A stretch of 64,000 bases of DNA from assembly GCA_947561715.1 (NCBI GenBank), contig OX387200.1:2792501-2856500 (forward strand). The letters run 5' to 3'. The DNA comes from Ascidia mentula (lineage: Eukaryota > Chordata > Ascidiacea > Phlebobranchia > Ascidiidae). The position numbers and the translations under genes are program-made. The notes under the pieces were generated by a model. That model saw only the letters and a list, made by a program, of their open reading frames with translations. It was not told the DNA's origin and did not search any database. Below are positions 46,101 through 58,100 of the stretch, piece by piece (position 1 is the first letter of the stretch; the number at the start of each line of letters is the position of its first letter).

Positions 46101-49100
46101 ATGCGGACTATTACACATTAACTTGGCGTTTTTTGCAGCCGAATGCATCGCACACAACGGCACCAATTGCGATGATGCACCGAGCAGCCTCCACAAATAC
46201 GTGTACGTTTTCATCCTGGGGCAGTTGTTGCACGGGGTTGGATGTACTCCACTTTACACTCTAGGCTTGTCTTTCATAGAAGACAGTGTGCCCAAAGAGT
46301 CTGCGGCCGTGTACCTTGGTAAGTTGAGTACTTCTGTTCCGGCTTAACTTCTAAATATAGGTTCACTTTTCTGGGGGTCTTCCAGTTTTGTTTGGTTGTG
46401 TGAATGTAGCGTCAACATGTTGTGGTAATCTCTTATACATATTGTACTTACTTTACCGCATGGTTTACTACGCAGATATAAACTATGTGCGAGATGAAGT
46501 GGCATTGGCACTGACAAAACTATAATGGTTATTCAAGTTAAATTCGAAGCACTTTTTACAATACGCAGCAAGTACGATAATAACACTTGCAAATCTTCCC
46601 GTAAAAGTTTTTCCGTTGGTTGGTGGTTTATTTGTGAGGCCATGCTTCTGGTTAAAGTGTTGACATACCTTCAAAGCGTATATTGTCAACAACACAGGTC
46701 TCTCGCTTTGCTTTCGCACACAAAGATCATTCTGGTCATTGTGTTAGGGAGGGTTCTGAGATTCACAAATTCCACCGATGTTGTTATGTTAGCAGCGAGC
46801 TAAACTCGGTTGCGGAAAGTACCTCTCCATAGGGAATGACAACGGCAAAACACTGTGGCATCTGGGTCAGCGAGTCGGGTATAGGATTACTCAAAACTTG
46901 GCATTACCAAAGTCACGCTGTGTTTGTGTTGTCACAAATACCTCCAAATCCACTCTGGTTTAAGGTTCTATTTCACGCTCACTGAGCCTAAACTATTTAT
47001 GACTGACGCATGAAAAAAATGCTTATTTTGGGACTATTGGTTTGTGTCGCCAGGAACTTTAAACACACTTTTCACTTAAAAATTCTATCAAACTGAATCT
47101 GTCTTTCGTTTAGGAATTGGAAACGCAGCTTCAATATTTGGACCCGTGCTTGGCTATGGACTGGGTGGTTTGGTGCTCACCGTTTGGGTGGATTTCGATA
47201 CCGTGGATGAATCATTGTGAGTTTAAGCACGACGAACTCATACATTAGGCCATAAAGCCTTAAACATTAGTTACACATGGAAACTGCTACTCTGTTTCAC
47301 TCGTTTTACAAATAGAACGTATGTTTTAATAAATCAATGACCATGTGCCTGATACTTGGATGCAATAATGATCACATTAACCCGTTTCTTGACCATTCGA
47401 GCTATAAAAACTTTTCAATCAAGAAGAAAAATCTTATGACGTCTATATTAGCGTTAATGCTTCAAAAATGTTTAAGAACCATTGACGGTCTGGACATCTA
47501 ATAAACATATATTACACAGTTTTTGGTAATATTAGGCATTGTTGGGTAATAAGCATTTATCGTTACAGAATCGAAATTGATACGTCAGACCCGAGGTGGG
47601 TTGGGGCATGGTGGTTGGGAATAATATGCGCAATGGCTTGTGCCTTTCTACTCACTGTTCCTCTACTGGCCTTCCCGAAGGATTTTCCAGGTAGATAAAT
47701 GTAACTTGTAGTTTACATCCACTGTTACCACGTAAAATGTGGGGATGGTGGACGCTTGTACAGTTATGGGGGGGAGCACACTTAAAGTGATACAAAGACT
47801 ACACGTAACAGTTTTTCACTAACCTTTGTTGAAATACACATACTTAGGCTATGTACCATGGAGTTTTCAACTGAGGAAAGTTCAAGCAAAACTATAAGCG
47901 TGAAATCAAATTCAACGTTTCTCAAACCTTGTACCACACACAGGGGCTGGCAAATTCCGGGCCCTCAGAGAGTCCGAGGTCTACAATGATGGAAGTGAGG
48001 ACATAACAGAGAAGGAGGGGTTCGGTCGTTCGTACAAGGACTTCCCAATCGCCCTGTGGACGCTCTTGAAGAATCCCACATACGTTCTCACCTCCCTCGC
48101 CGGATGTAGTGAGGCAATGGTGATAAGTGGGTTCACCACATTCCTACCTAAGATCATAGAGAACTTGTACCAGCTTCCAGCCGGAGATGCAGCGATTATG
48201 GCGGGTGGGTTGCGGTGGTTAGTATTCTATAGTAGAAAACTTAGAATGGTTTTAATTACGTTGCTTGGCCTTGCAGCTAGCAGTGGCGCACACAGCCCAA
48301 AACTTTTGGTGGGGGCCAAATATTTTATAATTTCAAGTGAGCAAGTTATTGGTTTGAAACATCGCCTGACGCTTGAGAAATTATTCCACAAATGGGATTT
48401 CGCTAGTTTCCCAACTCGTTTTCAGTATTTTTTCGTGAATCTTCCGTGCAAAATAAACATCGCCAATAGTATTATTGTTTAAGGTCTCTGACCTGTGATA
48501 GACCGCCACGAATCCTTGCAAGCGTGACAACATACTTTCTGACAACTAAAAAATGCTATATTAAAACCCTTTTATTCCCAGGAATCATCAGCATACCAGG
48601 GGGTATAGTTGGCCACATACTTGCTGGGGTCATCGTCCAGAAATTTAACTTGAAGACAGCCAACATACTCAAGTTCAGTGCAGTTTGTTGTGTTCTTGTG
48701 TGTGCTGGAGCACCAGTGTTGTTCTTGTACTGTCCCAACCAAGCGGTGTCGGGAATTACATATCCTTACTTGTAAGTATGCTAATATCAAATTTTATCTT
48801 AGACTGGTGATACCTGACATGTTTGGGAATGTGTTCTGCGTCGTACGACCACTTTGAGTAGCTCTTTACAGTGATCAAACAGACCACAAAAATTCTGTTA
48901 TAAGAACATTTCCGAATTCTTGATACTTCGTAGCCTTCCTACAGTGGCGTGCAAGGGCCCGTGTGGCAAAAAAAAACAACCCAATACCATTAAATTGTTA
49001 CATAGTAGTCAGTGTGGAGTCTTCTTGTGGGACCAGGAGAACACCCGGTGGCGCCCCAGGGCAGAGTCATAAGACACCGTTGAGAAAACCCTGTAATAGA

Positions 49101-50896
49101 GTAACAGATTACAAACACTACAGCCTTTATTCGTCGACATTTTGTTTAAACTCCTCCCTCTTTACAAGTAACCTGAAATATATGTGTTGTGTGAAGGGAC
49201 AACACCACGCCAGGAGGAGACTTAACAGCGGCATGCAATGCAAACTGTACGTGTCAAGGGGAATATTACATCCCAGTGTGCGGAGCTGACAAATCCATCT
49301 ATTTCACAGCATGCCACGCCGGCTGCACCACCTCATACGAAATTAACAGCACAACGGTACGGTTTATCTACGGGCGTTTTTATGTCTTTCGTCCTTTATT
49401 CACATAAAATTTGAACGTACTGACTTCCTTCAAATAGTTAAGTGCTTAACTATCGGAGTAATATCAAAACAACGTATTTAATTTGTCACCACACAGTTTC
49501 GATTACAAAAATGCTACTGTGATCTCTTATGTATGCAATTATGTTGTATTTTTAGTATTACAAGGATTGTTCATGCATTTCAAACACAACGAGTGGGGGC
49601 TGGCAAGCAGTGCAAGGTCTGTGTCCCTCAAACTGCAACACTTTGGGTGCATTTCTGGGCATATTCTTTGTTGTGGTCATGTTCACTTTCATGTCGAGCA
49701 CACCAGCACTGGTGGTGACTTTTAGGTAGGATGTTGAATATTTTGTCGCATTTTAACTCCTTCAGTTGTGTCAGTGATCATTGCCAAAGCCAAAGCATAT
49801 TTTTCTAAATTGCAAACCTTTCATATTAGGTAGAGCTTAAGTGCCATTTTGGACGCAAGAACCCTCATTACAAATCCATTAAAATAAAAAAAGTGCTGCT
49901 GCCAAGATAGCCAGTATATTAGAAGTATCTGTGACACAAACGTTTGATGTCTATGGTCAGCATCAAAACTACATTTATGAGTCAGAAAAAACCGGAGTTA
50001 AGAAAAACCTCTATACGCTTGTGGTGGTTTAACTGGGTTATGGTCATCACACTGACTTCTTCTTTTTCCTGCAGGATTGTCCCCGCTTCAATGCGTTCCT
50101 TCGCCATCGGTGTTCAGTGGTTGTTCATCCGTGCACTGGGAAGCATTCCCGGTCCGATACTGTTCGGTTTTATTATCGATTTCACCTGCATTCTATGGCA
50201 AACTAGGGAGTGCGACGGATCGCAGGGAGCGTGCTGGATCTACGATAGTTATAATATGGCGATCAACGTCCTTATCATTTGTAAGCAAGTTTATATGCTA
50301 AGGAAACATTTTTTTTCATATAGTGATTGCTAGGACTGACCTAGATTATTGCACAATCATCCAAAATACTGGTATACAGAATATATGTATTTCGCCCATA
50401 CGGCATCATCAGTATTCTAAAAACAACAAACATAAATAAAGCAAACATTATGATTGGATCAAAACGCACACATCCAGACTAGCACACACTTAACATCCAG
50501 ACTACATTCCTGCACGAATTTTTCTGCCTATCGTTTTCTCACGAGATTTGAACTCATTAAATTCCAATCAGTTTTATTATTTAGTTAGTATGTGGGCCGA
50601 AACAGCCATATCACTGCCGAGGTTATCAAAATGCATTAAAATTCATTTTGTTTTCAGCTTGTGTATGCAAACTGGTGTCTGCCACTTTCTTTTCGTGCGC
50701 CTGTTATTTCTACAAACCTCCACCCAGCGCCGAGAAAATTTCCGAAACCGAACTGAAAGCACAAACCGATATGGTGAACGAGGCATTCGAAAATGACCTT
50801 GGAAAGCCGGCGGAAAACGGTGTGGAACGAAACCAATCAGAAAACGGCGACAGCTCAACAATCGACGACACAAAGGAACCCGTCACGGTGTTGTGA
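43178..50896 (+). CDS. SLCO4A1: SLCO4-like organic anion transporter, copy A
   Basis: Eleven exons: 43178-43391, 45165-45428, 46139-46318, 47114-47216, 47569-47690, 47944-48204, 48582-48771, 49197-49356, 49556-49725, 50075-50280 and 50658-50896; 2,109 nt, 702 residues. OATP features in order are 'CGWGKFTPSCLQ' before TM1, 'NGFVNVSISTLERRFGL', 'ILGQLLHGVGCTPLYTLG', 'DPRWVGAWW', 'LKNPTYVLTSLAG', an extracellular Kazal-like Cys cluster ('CNANCTCQGEYYIPVCG', 'CHAGC', 'YKDCSC'), 'SMRSFAIGVQWLFIR' and 'GSIPGPILFG'. Twelve membrane helices are expected. The family exchanges large amphipathic organic anions (steroid conjugates, thyroid hormone, prostanoids) at the plasma membrane. Segment-by-segment resemblance is highest to vertebrate SLCO4A1/SLCO4C1 by eye. 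The C-terminal tail is Glu/Asp-rich. Intron phases are 1,1,1,2,1,1,2,0,2,1, identical to copy B. Confidence 0.92.
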
Positions 50897-53800
50897 GCAC
50901 CTATGTCACGTGACGCAATCACGTGTTTCGGTTTTGTCATCGCACTGAACCGACCTGGAATCGACTGATGATGTTTAATTGGGAAATTGTTCAGAAATTT
51001 TCGCAAAGACGTTGGGAGTTTTTAATCATTCAATCATTCCCGAAAACAGGGTATTTTTACTTGCATGTTTTATTCCTAAAAATGGGTAATTTCTTTATAC
51101 AAAGAAGAAAGGATTGCGCTGGAAAATTATGATTTAACCCCGTGAAAACGATTTTGAGGCAGTTCTTAACGTGAATGCGTCAATACGTGTCTTTGCAGCT
51201 CTTTTGTGCCATCGAGTGGTTGAACAAGTTGTTTATGCATATGGCGATTGAACAGGATCTTGAATTCTGATATTCGCGTTCTGTTTGTATAATACTGACG
51301 CGTATAATACTGACGAAAAAATACTGTTGTCTTCACGAAGTGGAACTCTAACATGCATGAGTTTTTCGTAAAACTTTATATGCATTTTTCGCACGGGTCT
51401 CGTAATTGGATACTTTTTCAACTTTGTGTTTTGTCAAAAGTGCAATCCTCGTGTTTCCTGTTTCCGCCAACTTATATTTCAAATATAATTCAAATAAGTT
51501 TCAAGTGTGTGTTTATGTCAGCAAAAGTCCAGACGCTGAAAAAATTAATTCAGCTTTTGCAAAACAGTTTTATCGCGCAAATACATGTAAATAGAAGAAA
51601 TAATATTGCAAAGAAAAATACTTCGTAGTAGGAAGCATGACGCGGAATCAGAAATTTTATGCTCATGGTGAGTCACTGACCCGCGGTGTTCGAAGTCGAG
51701 TGTGGTAGGTTCATCAACGCAAGTTTGTTCCAACTCATTCTCCGCTCGACCCCCGTCACACACGCGGGTCATAAAAAAAACGATTTTTCAATTCCAAGAC
51801 AAGAAACGACCCGCACGATACGAGTTTGCAGCCACTTTGGGCGTGGGAAGTGTCAACACCAGGCGCACGTGATCCCCAACCTACTCGAACCCAGCAACTT
51901 GTTCATCAGTCCACAGACCACGTTTATGGCGTCAAGTTACCAAACTTGACCACTCAGGTTTCGAGATTCGATAATCTCGCCCCTATCTCCCACGCACATC
52001 TCGAACAGACCGACAATAGGCACAGTTACGCCACGTTATGACACGAATAACACAAAACTATGCTGAAAAGTAATCTTACACGTCAAGTATCAAAAAATCA
52101 CCTGTTCTGAGGTGACTATATAACGGCATAAAACCGTATGGTAGTAAGAATCTAAAATAATAAAGCCTTCATTTACAGTCGCCAACGCTGGTAATCCATG
52201 TTTCAAACCGGACAGCGTTATAACATAATCTTTAAAAAAACAAAAAAAAAAAACATTGATGAGTTCCCGAAACCGATATGAACTTTTGAAAGTTGGGAAG
52301 TTAAAATAGAAAAAGATAAACTGGATGAGACGAGAGTCACGAAAGACACGCGGTTTGTGAAAGCGGCTTTAGCGATGCAGTAATGAGAAAAAATATACTC
52401 ACAGCATTACAAAACCTGATGTTTCTTAAGATAACAAATTATTTTGCGTAAAGACAACTGAGCTACGCAATATCTTAGAGTGCGTGAACCAGCAATGCTG
52501 ATGTGAAAGAACCGAGGCAGACTTTAAACCAATGGCCACAAAGGCCACAAAACGGGGTTTGCCGGCAGCCATTTTGGTTGTAAGAAATTTTAGGGAAGCG
52601 ACACAAATGAAGCTTGAATCGAACACAACTTTTTTGATCAGACAATGTTGCGTTTTAATGTTTTTATTTTTTTACCACCATTTGAGGGAAGACAGAATAC
52701 ATGCAGTTAATATTAACAATTAATTGAAATAACGTATATTTCAGTGAAAAGTTTTGAAAAGATTTTCTCGAAAATCTCTGTAAATTTAAACTGACAAAGT
52801 TTATGTGGCATTGGGCAGTTTAAAAACCATTTGAGCCGACAAGACTAACCCCAGTCCCTATCTGTAGCTGCACTGCTAGGTCCAAACAGTGTATAGTGCC
52901 TAAAGCTCACTAATCATTGTTGGCTATATTGCTTCTCTATTTAGGTTCGTTTGTATTTGCCACACATCACATATTGTAAATCTTTGAACGGGGGTTGCCC
53001 TGGTTGGCTTAGTAACGCCGTATTTGTAGCCTGGATGTTCGCCGCGAGAAAAGTACGAGAAATGACTGATCCAGAATTAGATGAGGTTATAATTTGACGA
53101 TACAGTGCCTTGAATCATTGCCACCAATTTCTCCTGGTGTAAGTCAAAATATGACCAACTAACCCATCAGGTTATCCTACAGCTGCTGACGACCAGGGCT
53201 TTGATTCGAGTCGCCATTTTTAAGTAAATAAATTTCCCCAGAAAGAAGTTGATCTACGACCCGAGTCATTTGCTAGTCACGTGCTCGTTTCTTCGCTAAT
53301 GCCTGAGTTTTACCTCCATGTATTTAATTATATTCATAGCAGGAGATAGAGCAATAATACATGCAAAGAATTGAAAGAAATTGGAGTCTTAAAATCTTGG
53401 GTGAAATTTACGTGAATAGTGAAAAGCCACACTGTCCGTCTCACCACTGCCAGATGACCACCAAGATCAAAGGTCATTTTCCGGCGCCATTGAAAATGGG
53501 CAAGCGATGAAACACTGGGTCTCAATGCGAGGTCAAGCGCCTTAGCATGGCTGCCAGTGTTGGATTGCCTGCTTTGAATGAAAAGTTAACAGCGCAGGAT
53601 GAGGGATAACGTTAACCCTGGGACTACTAACGGATATACAGACGTCATTCTTCAGCCCCAGGTAAGTGTGGGATGGGGAATGCGACGTTTTATTACGCTG
53701 TGTTGGATGCTTGAAAGGTAAAAGGGCAGCAATAGCATCTTCGCACAAGTTATGGAATGTTCCAAATGGTTTGAATAATTCTATGGATGATGCGACCACG

Positions 53801-55112
53801 ATTGCGATGATCTTGTGCGTATTTGGATTGGATTATAGACATGGAGAGCGGAAGACTTGAGGTGCTGGATCGAGATCCAAACAAAGGTGCATTCCCATTT
53901 TGAAATACGACGGTTTAAATGAGAGTAGATAAAAGTCATTGGGCTTTATTATAGAACAAGATTGTCCGACTCAAGCCGAAATCCAACTGAAGTCAGGTCT
54001 CCTAAAACGGCCCATTATGTTTGTTAAACAATAAAATTTGCATACATAGACAAAAGTTTGTGGTGTTGCTGTATAAAAACTCACAGTAATTCGCAAGTTC
54101 TATGCGTTCTGTGCAAATTGCTCTTTTATCAAATCGCATTTGCTGCAGAGGAAGACCTCAACTTGTCATTTTGGAGTAAATTTTTATTAGCTTTTGAGGA
54201 AGACTGAAATACCAACACTATGCAATCACCCTGTACCTCAGCTGTGCTCGCATCGCATGTTTGTAGTTAGGTTTTAATCTGAAATTAAAAACTCCGTGAT
54301 TTCTGTCAGATAAAACTTAAATGCAAGAAAACAAACACATTCCACATGCAAAGATTAGCTGTGGCTGATCAACCCCTTTGTTCAAATTTCATTAAAATCA
54401 GAAAAAGTTCCTGAACATCCAAAGTCGTGAATGAGTAGTAATGTTTCCTTAACCTTTTTCCCAGTCCCACAAACCGTACAACCTCAACTAAAAGGGGTTT
54501 GTCTGCTTTTGCGGAACGTTTGCATTGTGCACATTTTGATAGTTTACCGTCAAACAAGAGCACAGAAGAAAGTGAAACACCAGTGCATGTACTGTGCAAC
54601 ACATAAAGCGACGTGCTGCTCTGTTGCGCTGTTCGTCGTAACTCTTAACTGCATCAAATTAAACATTAACATGCTGCAATTCGACTGACTGCACAAACGG
54701 CGTTTAATGGGTTTCACTGCGTACACCAGATTGCTTCCGACTTATGTTGTTCTAAATAGCAACCCAAAGTTTGAGGCCCACGTAATAATCTTGGGTTGTC
54801 TCACAAGACATGTTTTTTGTGGCCATGCGTTTAAGCAATCAAACAAGTATTTTTACGAGATCTGCCAATGTTGTTAAAGCGTTGACTTTGTGGCAATTAG
54901 CTTTACTGTATTTGTACAATTGTCTTCGTGCTGTAAGTAGTTTCAGGCCGGTTTTAATGATTGGTGACACAATTAGGCACGCAGCTAGTTAAACCTTTAA
55001 ACCAATGCCTGCTGAAGAAGAATTGCATTAAGAAATCTGACAAAAAAGTTACCAAGCACAAGTAGAGATTTGATGATATTTACTTTTGCAGAAGCAAATG
55101 TCATAGAGAAGC
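50897..55112. other. Interval between SLCO copies A and B
   Basis: No gene supported. Open frames around 51660-52040 and 54431-54688 show no family motif or splice continuity. A 16-nt direct repeat (TATAATACTGACG twice) lies near 51286-51316. An A-box-like and a B-box-like word about 200 nt apart (52990-53215) may mark an old SINE. Confidence 0.4.
55086..55112 (+). promoter_or_regulatory. Candidate cis- or trans-splice acceptor upstream of SLCO copy B
   Basis: TATTTACTTTTGCAG lies about 20 nt before the ATG and has the pyrimidine tract and AG of a strong 3' splice site. It may receive a spliced leader or close a 5' UTR intron. Confidence 0.35.
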
Positions 55113-58100
55113 ATGAGTGATTCTGAAAGTAACGCGGACGAGCCGAAGGAAGGACGCTACAAGTTAATTTGCTGCGCTCCTAGATGGCTGCAATGGCTCA
55201 ACAACCCGAAAGGCTTTTTGGTCGTCCTGTCTCTCTATATAACAATAGCAAGTGAGGTGTTAAACAAGGCCTTTTACCAAAAATTGAACGCACTCAGCCA
55301 ACATTTTTTACTGTCTTGTTTCATGTCGGACAACATGTACTGTAAAAACGTTTGGATATCACATAAAAACGTTTGGATATCACACAAAAACGTTTGGATA
55401 TCACATCACATACACAAATTTTTATGGCTAGATTCACCACACAATGCATTAAACGCCATATAAACTCTATATAGGCAAAAGTCACAAATCGGTACAAACC
55501 AATGAGAGACTATTGCCCGCTGCAGCAGGCTAGCTGTACAGCAGTCATAACAAAAAGTACTCAGCGCAACTTGATTTGCAGCGTTTCTCACCAGCGGTAT
55601 CGTGAACATCAATGTAAGTACAGTGGAGAAAAGGTTCGGATTGGAAAGTTCTCAGTCTGCCCTAATACTGGTGGGCTACGACATCGCCTTCTGCATCCTC
55701 ACCATATTTGTGACGTATTACGGTGGTAGATCGAGCAGACCCAAGATAGTAGCAGCGGGCTGTGGAATTTTCGGCCTGGGTGGTTTAGTTTACGCTTTGC
55801 CACATTTTGTGTCACCAGTCTATCTGTACGGGGAAGATGAAATACAAGGTATGGCTTCCACAATACGTGCAATTTCCTTTGTTATTGCAGTGAAGTCGCG
55901 CCCTTATCATACCATACTGTACTATGTTGCCTATAAAACTTCCACAGCTTAGACAAAATCCAAATTTATACCAGCATAAGTAGAAGTAAATCCCAAGTCA
56001 TTTGTCGTTATGATCGTGTTTTTTCTTTGATATATATTTGGTCTGCAAGGCATTGTCAGTCTCACTTATTCAAATAGGATTATTCCATAAGCTGTCGAAA
56101 AATTTAGATACAATTCGTGTTGCCCATAAGACTGTTTAATGATTTTGATACTCCATCAAAAAACCTAAACAAAAGGTACAAGTTTCAGAAAAATATTGAT
56201 CATTGGGGCAATTATGATTTACATGCAGTATTCTCATCTCAGTGACACCAAAAGTGTCCTGAAAATGCTATTTTATTTATGTAAGATTAGCAAATAACAC
56301 CATGTATCTATTTTGTATTTAAGTTGTTTGTCCTCTCGACCCAAACAGCAACAACTCGACTGGGTGCGGAATTAAGGAAGGAAACCTCAGCAACCTCATG
56401 TGGGTGATGTTTATCGGCGAGCTGCTGATGGGGGCTGGCGCAACCCCTATGTTTACCCTTGGGTTGACCTATATCGAAGACTCGGTGTCAAAAAATGTTG
56501 CATCTATTTACCTAGGCAAGTAGAAATAAAGTCAAATGATAACAACTGAATTTTTACCAAATAAATTGCTCGTCAGTGGTTGCTGTCAAAACGCAACAAT
56601 CGTAAATTTAAAGGTAGACGACAAATTAAATATCTTAATGTAATATCCATGAAAAATTGCCCCAGCCCCTTTTTTAGAGATCAACTGCTCTTTAAAAGGC
56701 GGGTTTAAGATGCCTGTTATCAAACAAAGCATCAAACCACTATAGATGAATTCGTTTCTTTGTGTTTAACGTACCAGTATGTTTTTAGGCCTTAACAAAC
56801 CCCATGTCATTATTGACACAAATCGTGAAACTGTTTGTGTGTTGTTTGCAGCTATTGCGAACTCCGCAGCTGTTGTTGGGCCAACGATCGGATTTCTTGT
56901 CGGTGGAGAATTTTTATTTAAGTACTACGTGGATTTCGACACGAAAGTAGAGTAAGGGCCCAGTGTCTACAGTAAACCTTTTGATCGATTTGCATTACTT
57001 AGAGGTATTTTTTAAATTATACGCTTTTGTGAAAGTTAGATCGACTGTTGCAGATTTTTTTCGGGTTCCAAATCACACATACTGACTTTAATCTAAAACA
57101 AACGCTAAAAACGTTTTTAAGATTTTTAAAAGAAAAGAAACAGTGCACATCTGCATGTAGCTCGCAGAATCCATTAAATGTGTTTTTTTGCAGAACTGAA
57201 CTAACTGTGTACGACCCGAGGTGGGTGGGAGCTTGGTGGGTTTCACCATTGATTGTTACAGTAGTTTGTTGGGTTCTTGTGATACCTTTGTTCGGGTTTC
57301 CAAAACAACTGCCAGGTAAAAGCAGAAACTAAGATCGCCCCAAATATTTGTGAGGCATGCATTCGGATTTTTTCCGCATCTATCGTGGGATGCTGGTAGA
57401 CATGTGACGTTGATTTAAAGGCAAATAATTTTAAAATTTATATTATTCGTTAACTGGTTCGATACATTAAATCTTTGATTTAAAGAAACTGAAATGTAAT
57501 TGCGTATATCAGATTTTCTGTGTAATTTCATCTGGAATCAACTCCGTAGAAATAATTTGAATAGAAATGTCGTCGACAGAATATCATCAACCACCATTCA
57601 TACTTTGTTTAAAGGTACGAACGCCAACAGAGCAAAGCGTGAATCGGAAGTACACAAAGATGGCGGAAGCGATCTTGCAAGTAAAAGTAACTTCGGAAAG
57701 TCGTTCAAGGACATCCCAAAGGCGGCCTTCATCATTCTACGCAACCCCACATTTACACTGCTCATACTTGGAGGCTGCTGTCAGGCTGTGCTCATTAACG
57801 GAGTCAGCGCCTTCATGGCGAAGTTCGTCGAGGTTGAGTTCCACATGACGGCGGGAAGAGCGGCACAGATTTCCGGTGGGTTTTTGTCAAAACTTCCAAT
57901 CATTTGTAGGAAAAACTCGTCTTGACCAAGGGGTAAAATACACAGGCGATAGAAGTTGTGAAACTTGAAAAGTCTGAAAAGTCCAGGCCTTTAAACCACA
58001 CTGATGGTCCTAAACTGCGATCAACATTATAAAATGAAAGCTTAACATAGGGAAACACATTCATGCATGAGACCAAGGCTTAAGTTAGTTGTATCTGTGT

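Noticed and set aside
48205-48482. Continuation of SLCO copy A exon 6 frame
   Set aside because: Read-through past a GTGGGT donor. The homologous border in copy B and the phase of exon 7 show it is intron.
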